Of a stretch of 64,000 nucleotides of DNA, positions 1 to 10,093 are shown in pieces (position 1 is the stretch's first letter; every line of letters begins with the position of its first letter). Source of the DNA: Teredinibacter purpureus (lineage in GTDB: Bacteria; Pseudomonadota; Gammaproteobacteria; Pseudomonadales; Cellvibrionaceae); contig NZ_CP060092.1 of the NCBI RefSeq assembly GCF_014217335.1, forward strand, positions 389,501 to 453,500. Reading direction: 5' to 3'. Position numbers and translations under genes: made by a program. The notes beneath the pieces were generated by a model. That model was given only the letters and a program-made list of their open reading frames with translations. It was not told the origin of the DNA and did not search any database.

Positions 1-864
1 ATGTGTGACGGCTCCGGAATGGTTACATTTGCCGACCGTTTCCCCGACCAGTTTCACGATGTCGCCATTGCAGAACAACACGCCGTTACATTAGCCGCCG
101 GTTTCGCCTGCGAAAACCTAAAACCTGTTGTGGCAATCTACTCTACCTTTTTACAGCGCGCCTACGACCAATTGGTGCACGATGTTGCGCTTCAAAACCT
201 CGATGTCTTGTTTGCCATAGACCGAGCAGGCTTGGTTGGAGAAGATGGGCCCACCCATGCCGGTAGTTTCGACACATCGTTTCTACGCTGCATCCCCAAT
301 ATGATACTCGCCACGCCCAGTGACGAAAATGAATGCTACCAGCTACTCGAAGCCGCCTATCAACACTCCGGCCCTGCTGCTATACGTTACCCTCGTGGCA
401 CCGGCCCCGGCGCACCCATTGACCTGAATAGCCCGCCCTTAACCGTGGGTAAAGGCCGCGAGCTACGTAAGGGGAAACGGCTCTGTATTCTAAATTTTGG
501 CGTTCTCTTACCCCAAGCCATAGACGTCGCAGAACAATACAACTTTTCTATTTGCGACATGCGATGGGCAAAACCTCTCGACGGCACTTTGCTAATACGC
601 CTAGCCGCAGAACACGATTATTTCGTCACAATTGAAGAAAACGCCATTGCCGGCGGCGCCGGTGCAGCGGTTATGGAACTGCTCGCAACATTGGGCTTAA
701 ACAAACCTGTTTTACCTCTCGGCCTGCCCGATACCTATTATGATCACGGCAAGCGCGAACAATTATTAGCAATGGCAGGCTTAGATAGCGCAGGAATCGA
801 CGCGGCTATTAGTCTCTGGCTCCAGCGATTAATAGCCAATGGCGCGCCCAACAAAGGCCTGTAG
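1..864 (+). CDS. dxs: 1-deoxy-D-xylulose-5-phosphate synthase, C-terminal part (5' truncated)
   Basis: DXS condenses pyruvate and glyceraldehyde-3-phosphate to DXP, the thiamine-dependent first step of the MEP isoprenoid pathway, and also feeds thiamine and pyridoxal synthesis. Only the last 287 residues lie in the window; the ATG at base 1 is almost certainly an internal Met, because the family is about 620-640 residues long and the N-terminal thiamine-binding domain is missing. What is present is the transketolase-like pyrimidine-binding domain, with the signatures [31 protein letters not shown] and IRYPRGTG, then the C-terminal transketolase domain ([24 protein letters not shown]). The gene ends in TAG. 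A weak hairpin followed by six T lies just after the stop. Identity is secure; the true start lies outside the window. Confidence 0.97.
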   Translation: MCDGSGMVTFADRFPDQFHDVAIAEQHAVTLAAGFACENLKPVVAIYSTFLQRAYDQLVHDVALQNLDVLFAIDRAGLVGEDGPTHAGSFDTSFLRCIPNMILATPSDENECYQLLEAAYQHSGPAAIRYPRGTGPGAPIDLNSPPLTVGKGRELRKGKRLCILNFGVLLPQAIDVAEQYNFSICDMRWAKPLDGTLLIRLAAEHDYFVTIEENAIAGGAGAAVMELLATLGLNKPVLPLGLPDTYYDHGKREQLLAMAGLDSAGIDAAISLWLQRLIANGAPNKGL

Positions 865-889
865 CCCCAGTAATACATCAGGCTTTTTT
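857..889 (+). terminator. Weak intrinsic terminator after dxs
   Basis: GCCTG (857-861) can pair with CAGGC (879-883) around a 17-base loop, followed by TTTTTT. The stem is only 5 bp and begins inside the stop region of dxs, so this is tentative. Confidence 0.3.
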
Positions 890-893
890 GACA

Positions 894-1058
894 TTAATTC
901 AAACAGTACGGTAAGCAAATTTGCGCAAGTAATAATAAACACGCCAATACAACCCAGCCAAGGCCATAAGGCTTTGGTTGCCCACTTAAGGGATCGTACT
1001 CCCCCTTGTGTTGCCACTCACATTTTCGCCCCACCACTTTATTTTTTTCCACTTCCAT
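894..1058 (-). CDS. Possible small membrane protein (54 aa)
   Basis: I do not recognise this ORF. From the ATG at 1058 it encodes about 54 residues: a charged N-terminus (MEVEKNKVVGRKCEWQHKG), a Pro/Gly stretch, then one hydrophobic segment (GWVVLACLLLLAQICL) that could span the membrane once and reach the C-terminus. A GGAAA stretch sits about six bases upstream as a possible ribosome binding site. An earlier TTG start at 1088 is also open. It is convergent with dxs and ends just beyond the dxs terminator-like hairpin. Other frames here are also open, so whether it is translated is uncertain. Confidence 0.35.
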   Translation of the reverse strand: MEVEKNKVVGRKCEWQHKGEYDPLSGQPKPYGLGWVVLACLLLLAQICLPYCLN

Positions 1059-1251
1059 TTTATTTCCAACGGTCATCATCACGCTCAAGGGTAAGACTTA
1101 TCGCGCCTTACCCCACGAAACGTCATCAAAACAATCAAAGCGGGCAAAACGGCCACCCAATCCTCACCGTTATCTGATCAATAATGGCGAATTCCGGCCG
1201 CACTAAAGTGGTAGAAACATCGGTTAGCGTTATACTGTACCAAGGGAACCT

Positions 1252-1434
1252 ATGGACAACCCTCAACCCCCTTCCAAAAACCCCACTTTTTTTGACCATT
1301 TAACAGGCCGAAAGAGGGAAGCGCGTGTACTGAGAAAAAATATTAGTTGCGGCAGCGCGCGTATGGAAAAGGAGCACATGAGGAAAGTTCGACAACACGG
1401 CACAAACAGATGCATATTTGTGCTTACCGGATAA
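1252..1434 (+). CDS. Possible small basic protein (60 aa), unrecognised
   Basis: A 60-residue ORF, rich in Lys/Arg, begins with ATG seven bases after a good AAGGGAA ribosome binding site (1241-1247). A TTATACT sequence a little upstream could be a -10 element. It resembles nothing I know, and the opposite strand is also open across it. It could instead be leader sequence for the yfiR-like gene that follows. The rest of 1059-1487 shows no other gene. Confidence 0.25.
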   Translation: MDNPQPPSKNPTFFDHLTGRKREARVLRKNISCGSARMEKEHMRKVRQHGTNRCIFVLTG

Positions 1435-1487
1435 AAATCAGAACGCAACCATCACCATTCAAAAGGTTGCGCGGATAGAAATTGCGA

Positions 1488-2063
1488 ATGAAGAACAAGG
1501 GTTGTTCATCAAGCGTTATCGCCTTCAAGCTCCCACGCTTGATAATAGGGTTCTGTTGTCTGATATTAACACTCCCATCTGCACCGTGGGCCAATGCCCA
1601 AGACACGCGCCGAGAAGAAGCCACCCTTCGCGCACTCATCATCCTTAAGATTATTCACCAAGTTAGCTGGCCAGAAAAAACAGGCAAACAAATAAATTTG
1701 TGTTCTGCTGGCAGTAGCCAATCTTCCAGCAAACTGCAACAACTTATTGCCAGTGGCAGAATCTCAGCAAATCTCTCCGGTGGACGCTTTATTACCAATA
1801 AGTACGACAAAGACGATACCGCGTGCCATGTGCAAATTATGGGAGCGGGCACGACACCGTCAACAACACGCGCCCACGAACCCCTACTCACCATCTGTGA
1901 TAATTGCGGTAATACGGCAAAAGAGGCTGCTGTCGAAATTATTCGCCATGGCGATCATATCGGCTTTAATCTCAACTTAGCCGAGGCAAAACGTAAAAAT
2001 ATTCGCTTCAAAGTATCACTAATGGAGCTAGCAATTAATATTGAGGGGCACCATGAGCGCTAA
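1488..2063 (+). CDS. YfiR-like (DUF4154) periplasmic protein
   Basis: YfiR-family proteins are small periplasmic repressors that bind the sensor part of a YfiN-type diguanylate cyclase and respond to envelope or redox stress through cysteines. This protein (about 191 residues from the ATG at 1488; a TTG lies two codons earlier) has a signal peptide (hydrophobic core IIGFCCLILTLPSAPWANA). The mature part shows the family layout: WPEK near the start, INLCSAGS, a cysteine at ACHVQIMG, LLTICDNCG, and a C-terminal stretch HIGFNLNLAEAKRKNIRFKV followed by LMELA, which matches the usual end. It overlaps the next gene, a membrane GGDEF-EAL protein, by 11 bases, as in yfiR-yfiN operons. I see the motifs directly; the repressor role is inferred from family and neighbour. 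Confidence 0.8.
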   Translation: MKNKGCSSSVIAFKLPRLIIGFCCLILTLPSAPWANAQDTRREEATLRALIILKIIHQVSWPEKTGKQINLCSAGSSQSSSKLQQLIASGRISANLSGGRFITNKYDKDDTACHVQIMGAGTTPSTTRAHEPLLTICDNCGNTAKEAAVEIIRHGDHIGFNLNLAEAKRKNIRFKVSLMELAINIEGHHER

Positions 2064-4482
2064 AGCGTCCCCACAACAAAAACGATCCACTATAAAACGG
2101 CGTTTAATGCGCAGCACGGGTTATACGCTCATTGTCGCCATACTACTCGTAGCAACCGTATTATCATGGGTGGGCAATAAAGATGCGAAGAAAAACCTGA
2201 TAGGTGATTTGAGTGTCATTGGGCAAATTATTGCAAACCGTTCGTCAACGGCAATGTTTTTTGCCGAGTTTGCCGATAAAGAAGCTATCCAAGAAAACCT
2301 AGAATCAGCCAGCTTTCATAGCGATATTAACCTTATTTGTGTGTTCGACCGCCAAGGTGATCTGTACCATCATTACACTAATCACCCTACCGCGAACCGC
2401 TGCGACCTGACACAAACGTATATCAAAACACTCAATGTTATCGACGATGGAAATCTCATCCGCGTTCGCATCCCCATCCTGCATTCCGACGAACATTACG
2501 GTACTATCGAAATTTATTCCAACAACAAAGGCGCCAATCAAGCTTTCTTGCGGTTCGCGCTTACGCTGGCTTTTACCCTCGCCATCGCACTGTTTGTCGC
2601 CTACTTTATTGGCGGCCGTCTCGTTACATCATCGCTAGGCCCCTTAACAAAATTATTCAAAACATCACAAGAAATTGCCGCTAGCCCATACGCCAATATC
2701 CGAGCGGGCAAGCACAGTAACGATGAGATTAGCGATCTCGTAGAAGTGTTTAATAATATTTTGGATAACCTCGAAAGCGACAATGCCGCACTCACCGCAT
2801 CCGAGTCCCGGTTTCGAGTGCTCGCCGAACACGCCCCTATCGGCATATTCCTCAAAAATCACGCGCTAGATCTTGATTACACTAATGAGCGCTGGGCCGA
2901 TATTACTGGCCTCAGTAAAAACCAAGCCGATGCGTTTTGTAACAACATAGACACCAAAGACAGCAGCCTTTACGAGAGCGTACAAGAACGCGCCCGCAGC
3001 CAACACTCACCACAAGTTATTGAATACAGCTATACAACCCCACTCGGCAGCCGCAGAATATTAATGGAACATATCGCCCCGCTGTCAGACAGCCAAGGCT
3101 TTAGGGGATTCGTGGGTTCGTTACTTGATGTTACCGAATTAAAAACAGCACAAATGGAATTAGAAAAGTTAGCCTTCTACGACCCACTAACCGATTTACC
3201 CAACAGGCGTTTCTTCCGTGGTCATTTGGAACTCACCATCGCATCCGCCAAAAAATACGATAAAAAACTAGCCGTATTAATGACCGACCTCGATGATTTC
3301 AAAAAAATTAACGATACGTTTGGCCATGACGCAGGCGATAGATTACTAACGAAAATTGGCTCTCGGTTAAAAGCCGCCGCCGCCAGTATTGATGTTGTCT
3401 CCAGAATGGGCGGAGACGAGTTTATGGTGCTTATTAAAAATGTTGAAAGTAGTTCGCAGCTCGAGCACAAAACGCAGCTTATTTTAGCGGCACTTAATGA
3501 AAAAATTGAACTTAATAATCAGCTCGTTGAGGTTGGCGGCTCAATAGGTGTTGCTGTATTCCCCAACGACGCCATCGCTTACGAAGAGCTTATTCGCTAC
3601 GCCGATATCGCCTTATACAACGCGAAAGCCCAAGGCGGCAATACGGTCTCTTACTATTCCAGCGATCTAGACAAACGCATTAAAGATAAAATGCGCCTTG
3701 AACAAAAATTACGTCAGGCACTCGAAAACGATAAGCTAGACGTTTTTATTCAACCCATTTACGATGCACAAACACGGGAGATGTATAAAGGTGAAGCACT
3801 AGCGCGATGGTTTGACGAAGAAGACGGCTATATGCGCCCCGATATTTTTGTCCCTCTCGCGGAAGAATCAGGTTTAATTTATGATTTAGGGCGTATTGTT
3901 CTTGAGAAGGTCTGTATTTTTATTCGAGACAATAAAGACAAACTGCAATCACTCGGCATGCACAGTATTGCGGTTAACCTTTCTGCGCGCCAATTCTTCT
4001 CATCGCAGCTGCTCACATTTATTCGTAACAGCTTTATCCAATACGAAATAGACCCCACGATGGTAGAGTTCGAATTAACCGAATCAATGGTCATGGATGA
4101 CGTTAGTGAAGCCATTGGGATTATGCGATCTATCCGGAATCTCGGTTGTAAATTGTCCATCGATGATTTCGGCACAGGCTATTCGTCACTGTCATATTTA
4201 AAACAATTCCCTATCAATACGTTAAAAATTGATAGGTCCTTCATTAAAGATATTCCAGAAGACAAAAACGATATTGAAATTGCCTGCACCATTATTGCAA
4301 TGGCCCACAACATGGGGTTAACCGTAGTGGCCGAAGGCGTTGAAACCCGCGAGCAATGGCAAATGCTCAAAGACCAGAATTGCGACCACCTACAAGGCTA
4401 TTATTTTTCAAAACCTTTGCCCATGGCCGAAATACTCGCCTTAGACAATATACTTAGCTTCACCAACGATTCCAGTGCCTAA
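2053..4482 (+). CDS. Membrane CHASE8-HAMP-PAS-GGDEF-EAL c-di-GMP enzyme (YfiN-like input)
   Basis: This is a dual-domain c-di-GMP turnover protein of about 810 residues. The start is taken at ATG 2053 because AGGGG lies 4 bases upstream; an in-frame TTG at 2041 is less likely. In order: TM helix near 15-40, periplasmic domain of CHASE8 type to about 150, second TM near 170-190, HAMP to about 250, PAS near 255-370, GGDEF domain (RMGGDEF near 452) and EAL domain (GEALARW near 581, NLSARQ, ELTES, DDFGTGYSS near 704, EGVET, LQGYYFSKPLP). Both catalytic domains keep their signature motifs, so both making and breaking c-di-GMP is possible. The RxxD inhibitory site before GGDEF reads ASID, so product feedback may be lost. 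It is translationally coupled to the YfiR-like gene, which probably controls it from the periplasm. Confidence 0.92.
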   Translation: MSAKASPQQKRSTIKRRLMRSTGYTLIVAILLVATVLSWVGNKDAKKNLIGDLSVIGQIIANRSSTAMFFAEFADKEAIQENLESASFHSDINLICVFDRQGDLYHHYTNHPTANRCDLTQTYIKTLNVIDDGNLIRVRIPILHSDEHYGTIEIYSNNKGANQAFLRFALTLAFTLAIALFVAYFIGGRLVTSSLGPLTKLFKTSQEIAASPYANIRAGKHSNDEISDLVEVFNNILDNLESDNAALTASESRFRVLAEHAPIGIFLKNHALDLDYTNERWADITGLSKNQADAFCNNIDTKDSSLYESVQERARSQHSPQVIEYSYTTPLGSRRILMEHIAPLSDSQGFRGFVGSLLDVTELKTAQMELEKLAFYDPLTDLPNRRFFRGHLELTIASAKKYDKKLAVLMTDLDDFKKINDTFGHDAGDRLLTKIGSRLKAAAASIDVVSRMGGDEFMVLIKNVESSSQLEHKTQLILAALNEKIELNNQLVEVGGSIGVAVFPNDAIAYEELIRYADIALYNAKAQGGNTVSYYSSDLDKRIKDKMRLEQKLRQALENDKLDVFIQPIYDAQTREMYKGEALARWFDEEDGYMRPDIFVPLAEESGLIYDLGRIVLEKVCIFIRDNKDKLQSLGMHSIAVNLSARQFFSSQLLTFIRNSFIQYEIDPTMVEFELTESMVMDDVSEAIGIMRSIRNLGCKLSIDDFGTGYSSLSYLKQFPINTLKIDRSFIKDIPEDKNDIEIACTIIAMAHNMGLTVVAEGVETREQWQMLKDQNCDHLQGYYFSKPLPMAEILALDNILSFTNDSSA

Positions 4483-4514
4483 CCTCTCGCTTTAATCTAC
4501 CCAATAAATAGATC

Positions 4515-6218
4515 CTAAGGTTTTTTAGATAAGGCTTTTTCGGCAAGTTCCGTCAGTGAGCCCGCATAATTCATCGCATGAAAAACAACATTTTGCTCAT
4601 GACTACCCGACAATAAATAAGCGCCCGGCCCTTGTGCATAAATCGCCACATCTTCGCCACCATGCGTTTCCGCCTCCATGCCAATTAGCGCCTCTTGATG
4701 AAAACCTACATTTTCCGTGTCTATCTCACGTAAATCGCGGCGACCTGGGCTAATAGCCTGTTGATAACCACTATCGGCATTGGTGTCTCCTAGCTGTAAC
4801 GACAACCCACGGCCATTCATATAACCCAAGGTGGTGTAAGGCATACCCAGCTCGTCTAGCGAATATTCATCGCTCGGTTTACCCGCATTATCCAAACCTT
4901 TCACCTTGCCCAATATTGGGTTGCCGCGCTGAGGATAACCCGCCATTGTGAACACATGACTATGATCCGCTGTGACAATAATCAACGTTTCCTGTGCGTT
5001 GGTGTGTGCCACCGCAGCTGCCACCGCCTCCGACAATGCCACCGTATCAGACAAAGCATTAAACGCGTTGCCCGCATGGTGAGCATGATCAATGCGGCCC
5101 GCCTCTACCATCAAGAAAAAGCCTTCTTCTTGATGGTCTAAAAACTCAATCGCCGTACGCGTCATTTCCGCTAACGAAGGCTGAGTGCCTACGACTGTTT
5201 TTTGAGTAACGCCTTCTCTGCGCTGTGCCTCGTACGCCATATGCGACGGGCTAAAAAGCCCCAATATTGCCGTAGCGTTTTGGTTTCCTATAGTCGCAAG
5301 CGCAGAGCGATCATGTAAAAGAATTCCATCGGGATGACTACGCTGCCATTCTGCCATCAGGTTTCGGCCATCGCTGCGCTTACCTTTCGCTTTTATATTG
5401 TGAATAAGGCTTTGATTGTTTTTCGGTAAAAAACTTCGAAAGCCTCCGCCGAGAATAATATCAATACCGTTCACGTGCGCTAATTGCGCAGCAGAAAAAG
5501 AACGAGAGGGGAACTGCTTCGCGACATGCTCTCTTAAGCGCGGTGCAAAATTCATCATTTGGCTTGCGATATCTTCACAACCCGCACGAATTGCCGCTGC
5601 GGGCATATCACTATCATTTTCCCAATCGCGCTCTACCGAATGTGCATAAGTCGCTGCCGGTGTGGCGTGCGTTAGACGTGCCGTAGAAATAATACCCGTT
5701 GCTTTGCCAGCCAGTTCAGCCAGAGCAACCGCACTAAGTAACGTGTTCCCCGTTTGCGATTGGCAATTTTGACGTAACGCAGCATCACTCACACTCAGCA
5801 GACCAGATTTGGTTTTAACTCCCGTCACAAGGGCCGTCATAGTACCAGCCGAATCTGGCGTTTGAGCATTGGTGGTATAGGTGCGCGCCAACCCAGAATA
5901 CGCAAAACGATCAAATGACAATTCATATTCTTCGCCACTCAATCCTTTTTGTTGGCCTGCAAAAATACGCGCAGCCGTAATAGTACTGACCCCCATTCCG
6001 TCGCCAACAAATAAAATAATATTGCGCGCTTTACCTTTACCTAAAGCGTTATGGTTACTCGCCTTTTGTTCAATTTTTTGTGCAGCTGCCGAGTACCATT
6101 GTTGTGCATCGTTCGAATATTGCTTTAGCCCACCACCAAAACCAACAGGGGTATACATAAACATTGACGTTAAAACGGAAGTACGTATTAAAAACCTGAA
6201 ATTCAAACGACAAACCAT
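4515..6218 (-). CDS. phoA: Secreted alkaline phosphatase (PhoA family)
   Basis: This enzyme hydrolyses phosphate monoesters outside the cytoplasm. The family's metal- and phosphate-binding motifs are all visible: FVGDGMG (first Asp ligand, near residue 73), TPDSAGT with the phosphorylated Ser near 120, HATPAA, MVEAGRIDHAHHAGN (Glu, Asp and His ligands), VTADHSH and a late ETHGGEDVAIYA. From ATG 6218 it is 567 residues with a signal-like N-terminus; a GTG eight codons upstream (6242) is also in frame but lacks a ribosome binding site. Length is larger than E. coli PhoA and closer to marine relatives. It is convergent with the GGDEF-EAL gene. I found no convincing Pho box upstream. The gene symbol reflects the family rather than proven orthology. 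Confidence 0.93.
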   Translation of the reverse strand: MVCRLNFRFLIRTSVLTSMFMYTPVGFGGGLKQYSNDAQQWYSAAAQKIEQKASNHNALGKGKARNIILFVGDGMGVSTITAARIFAGQQKGLSGEEYELSFDRFAYSGLARTYTTNAQTPDSAGTMTALVTGVKTKSGLLSVSDAALRQNCQSQTGNTLLSAVALAELAGKATGIISTARLTHATPAATYAHSVERDWENDSDMPAAAIRAGCEDIASQMMNFAPRLREHVAKQFPSRSFSAAQLAHVNGIDIILGGGFRSFLPKNNQSLIHNIKAKGKRSDGRNLMAEWQRSHPDGILLHDRSALATIGNQNATAILGLFSPSHMAYEAQRREGVTQKTVVGTQPSLAEMTRTAIEFLDHQEEGFFLMVEAGRIDHAHHAGNAFNALSDTVALSEAVAAAVAHTNAQETLIIVTADHSHVFTMAGYPQRGNPILGKVKGLDNAGKPSDEYSLDELGMPYTTLGYMNGRGLSLQLGDTNADSGYQQAISPGRRDLREIDTENVGFHQEALIGMEAETHGGEDVAIYAQGPGAYLLSGSHEQNVVFHAMNYAGSLTELAEKALSKKP

Positions 6219-6354
6219 AATAGAAAGCCCGTAAAGAAACACCAGTAGAAGGAGCGATAATATTCACGCGATCGTACGCCAACAGAAAAACAAACCTGTG
6301 ACGATAGGCGCAGCTACACGCTCCCCAGAAGCCCCCATAGTAAATCAACTACAC

Positions 6355-6394
6355 CAAAAACAAAAAGCCCCCGTCTTCTTCAAGACGAGGGCTT
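6355..6394 (-). terminator. Strong intrinsic terminator (minus strand)
   Basis: The stem pairs 6382-6394 with 6365-6377 (13 positions, one mismatch) around a GAAG loop. On the minus strand it is followed by TTTTTGTTTTT. The T-tract lies only on this side, so it terminates transcription coming from higher coordinates, where no protein gene is present. Confidence 0.85.
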
Positions 6395-6517
6395 CTGCTT
6401 GCTAGACCCTGTGAGTGATGTAGCAAAATCACGTAGCTGTGAGCTGCGCTTTAGAGCTGATAACCTCAGCGGTTGTCGCTATTGGCGGAAATAATCCTAA
6501 CTCAGTGCGACCTTTCT
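6355..6517 (-). ncRNA. Candidate small RNA with own promoter and strong terminator
   Basis: Between phoA and hemB no ORF covers 6243-6692, yet the minus strand carries a complete transcription unit. It has a perfect -10 (TATAAT, 6529-6524), a predicted start near 6517, and a transcript of roughly 160 nt. Hairpins can be drawn: GGTCGC pairing with GCGACAACC, GCTGA/TCAGC, and GTGAT/ATCAC. The unit ends in a 13-bp terminator stem with a U-rich tail. The sequence does not match what I know of 6S, 4.5S, tmRNA or RNase P RNA. It could alternatively be a leader or attenuator for phoA, which starts about 140 bases downstream in the same direction. The structure is seen in the sequence; the RNA itself is inferred. 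Confidence 0.45.
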
Positions 6518-6523
6518 GACTAA

Positions 6524-6552
6524 ATTATAGCCTTGCCAGCGCGCATCACATA
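6524..6552 (-). promoter_or_regulatory. Promoter for the candidate small RNA
   Basis: On the minus strand a consensus -10 TATAAT (6529-6524) is preceded at 17 bases by TATGTG, a poor -35. The first transcribed base would lie near 6517. Confidence 0.4.
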
Positions 6553-6593
6553 AGAATGAATACGTATGGAAACCCGATAACGCCACTATTTGA

Positions 6594-7688
<1,095 letters not shown>

Positions 7689-7719
7689 AACCCGTCGATT
7701 CACTAAAGGCTTTCATTCT

Positions 7720-8715
7720 TTGCTGCAACACACCCTTAACGCCATCATTGCCACCGCAACACGAGTGGCTCGAATCATCATATTAGTAGCCGTCATCGCG
7801 ATGGCTATTGTTGTCTGGCATCATTATTCCACCCCCCCAACTCCAGCCTCCAACGTTCCCGCGCCAAACACGGTACCACCAAGCATACATGACGCCCCCT
7901 TGCCGGAAGCCTCTAACGTAACCCTTGTTCGCTTTCCATCGCCCACCTCCAATACCGACAAGCGCAACGACTTTACCATTGCACTGCTACACAGAATTCT
8001 AGAGGCTACAGTAAACAGCTACGGCCCATACAAAATTGAAATGGCCTCCAGTATGTCTCGGGAACGGCAACACACAGAACTCATCAAAGGCAACGGCATC
8101 ACTCTAATCGATAACGCCGCCAGTATAGAGTGGGAAAAAGAACTAAAAGCAATCACCTTTCCACTGAGACGCGGCCTACAAAACTACCGGCTATTACTGA
8201 TACATAAAAAGAATATTGCACAGTTTTCAGCACTGCGTTCATTAGAGGAATTAAAATTATTACGCGGGGGATTAATGTCTGATTGGATGACCGCCTCCGT
8301 CATGAAGGCCGCCAACTTCAACCTTGTGCTAGGCAACGATTATGAAGGACTCTTTCATATGCTAAACCACGGTCGTTTCGATTATTTTCCTCGCGCACTC
8401 AATGAAATTCATATTGAATACAATGCGCGTAAAGCACAACTACCCTCTCTTGCGATAGCACCCGGTATAGCGCTTCATATTCCCTCGCCTACGTTCTTCT
8501 ACGTGAATAAAAATAACACAGTGCTTCACGACCGCTTAGAGACAGGTTTATGGATACTTCACAAAAACGGCGAGCTAGATACTCTGTTTAAAGAACACCA
8601 TAATATCGACCACCTACGGAACGCCTTACGCAATCGAATATTATTTAAACTGGATAACCCCTACCTACATCAACATTCTATTTATGACACACCAGAATTG
8701 TGGTTTACGCCATGA
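7720..8715 (+). CDS. Membrane-anchored solute-binding-like protein (SBP_bac_3-like)
   Basis: The reading frame is open from within hemB, and no ATG precedes the membrane helix. The chosen start is TTG 7720, 10 bases after AAAGG; GTG 7765 is an alternative. One TM helix (IIILVAVIAMAIVVW) is followed by a Pro-rich linker (PPTPASNVPAPNTVPP) and about 270 residues resembling a periplasmic amino-acid-binding domain (LVRFPSP, IALLHRILEA, SLEELKLLRGG, a repeated lobe structure, ILHKNGELDTLFKEHH). No ABC transporter permease or ATPase is nearby, so it may be a sensor or orphan binding protein rather than part of an importer. The family call rests on overall pattern only. Confidence 0.6.
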   Translation: MLQHTLNAIIATATRVARIIILVAVIAMAIVVWHHYSTPPTPASNVPAPNTVPPSIHDAPLPEASNVTLVRFPSPTSNTDKRNDFTIALLHRILEATVNSYGPYKIEMASSMSRERQHTELIKGNGITLIDNAASIEWEKELKAITFPLRRGLQNYRLLLIHKKNIAQFSALRSLEELKLLRGGLMSDWMTASVMKAANFNLVLGNDYEGLFHMLNHGRFDYFPRALNEIHIEYNARKAQLPSLAIAPGIALHIPSPTFFYVNKNNTVLHDRLETGLWILHKNGELDTLFKEHHNIDHLRNALRNRILFKLDNPYLHQHSIYDTPELWFTP

Positions 8716-8831
8716 TCAATGCCCGAAGGCACTGCACAATTTTCACTTTACTGTATTCACTGCACGGTTTTCACAACACGCCTCTCACCGCGCTTCCTTC
8801 ACCGCCCTACCCTTACTAAAAGCAAAAAACA

Positions 8832-9974
8832 CTAATACTCTTGGTACCAGGCGCCGCTATTTAAGCGCCGAATAAAGACATGAGAATACCAATAAAAACG
8901 CCCGCCACCAGCGTGCACCGTACAGTTATAACGGCTGCGCCCCACGGGCAGCGGCCCTGCCGGTCGAGCCACTAAGCTGCTCCCTTTAAGCTGAACCGCC
9001 ATCGCGCCTTGCCCCGAGGCAAAGCACTGCGCTTGCTTAGAAAAGCGTAAAATGGGCGAAGACAACGTTAAGACAGGCTGATGCTCTCCCAGAGGTAACT
9101 CGGGGTTCACCAGTAAACGGCCTTGTGAATCCTGTACCATCGCGGTTAATTTTGGAAACGGCAAACTGTATAACTTTGCTGCTAGATCGTCGCCACCGTA
9201 TACGCCGCCAAACGGAAACCGAGGCAATAATTGAGGGTGAGACTCTAGGCTCAGTGGCCCTGATTGCTGACCGAAGGCCAAATAGCCTTTATCTGAAAGG
9301 TGCTTCAGCAAGGCCTCATCGTACTCGCCGTAGGTATGCGCATACATTTTTACCGCACGCCCTATTTCCTTTTGAATACGTTTTTGTGCAAAAGCAATTT
9401 CTGCTTCACGTCGTTGTTGCCAGCCACTCAACGATTCACCTTCTCGACGGCGTAAAAAATGCGGGTGGCTATCACTATGATTCGCAATAGTCACACCCCC
9501 TTTACTCATTTCACGTAATTGCGCCCAACTCATATACCGTGGGTTTTTCACGTCGTGCGGCTGACTATTCACGAAGACAGCGGCGGGCCACCCCCGCTTT
9601 TTTAACAATGGCCATGCATGCTCATAAATAGAACCGTAGCCATCATCAAAGGTTATGATCGCGGTCTTATCGGGCAAATGTGCACCGGTCTTTCGCGCCT
9701 CATCCAGCAATGCCGGTAGTGTTTCGATAGAGATAACAGAAAACTTTTCATTCTCCAAAAACTGTAAATGCTCGGCAAAAAGCGCCGGTGAAATACTGGT
9801 TGATGAGGGCGTTTCCGTCGATACATGGTGATACTGCAACACCACCAAACTAAAAGCACTACCGCTGAGCACACTCAAAAAAAACAAACTACCAATACGT
9901 ACCAACCCACTAAAACCCATTACTCTGGATAACATCTTCACCATTCTCATTCTTATCAAACGCATTGGAACCAT
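8832..9974 (-). CDS. Secreted polysaccharide deacetylase (NodB/CE4 domain)
   Basis: CE4 enzymes remove acetyl groups from N-acetylglucosamine polymers or acetylated xylan, using a metal held by an Asp and two His. The protein has a signal sequence (SLFFLSVLSGSAFS), then LQYHHVS, the catalytic TFDDGY motif, and the HSDSHPH metal-binding motif. The arrangement resembles the deacetylase half of PgaB. The last 120 or so residues (after FPKLTAMVQ) form a beta-rich extension of unknown role ending in VHAGGGRFYWYSHVF. Several Met codons cluster at the N-terminus, so the exact start is uncertain. It is divergent from the MltF-like gene. The polysaccharide substrate cannot be told from sequence. Confidence 0.85.
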   Translation of the reverse strand: MVPMRLIRMRMVKMLSRVMGFSGLVRIGSLFFLSVLSGSAFSLVVLQYHHVSTETPSSTSISPALFAEHLQFLENEKFSVISIETLPALLDEARKTGAHLPDKTAIITFDDGYGSIYEHAWPLLKKRGWPAAVFVNSQPHDVKNPRYMSWAQLREMSKGGVTIANHSDSHPHFLRRREGESLSGWQQRREAEIAFAQKRIQKEIGRAVKMYAHTYGEYDEALLKHLSDKGYLAFGQQSGPLSLESHPQLLPRFPFGGVYGGDDLAAKLYSLPFPKLTAMVQDSQGRLLVNPELPLGEHQPVLTLSSPILRFSKQAQCFASGQGAMAVQLKGSSLVARPAGPLPVGRSRYNCTVHAGGGRFYWYSHVFIRRLNSGAWYQEY

Positions 9975-10093
9975 TCTCAGTTAAATCAATCTGCGCCGTA
10001 TTGCATACGGCATAACAGGGTATTATTGTGGCTTAGTCGATTTACCCCTGACTTGCCAACGTTTTACAACGAAAGGCGGGAGAGAACAACACT

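Noticed and set aside
839-1177. 112-residue ORF running from the end of dxs
   Set aside because: It starts inside dxs and has no hydrophobic or conserved pattern; its neighbours in other frames look equally random.
5881-6234. 117-residue ORF antisense to the alkaline phosphatase start
   Set aside because: Overlaps the signal peptide and first domain of phoA; no ribosome site.
6355-6517. Identification as 6S RNA or SRP RNA
   Set aside because: The ends do not pair to form the long 6S closing stem and no SRP tetraloop motif is present.
9125-9490. 121-residue ORF antisense to the polysaccharide deacetylase
   Set aside because: Shadow of the deacetylase, with no start signal and a composition forced by the opposite strand.
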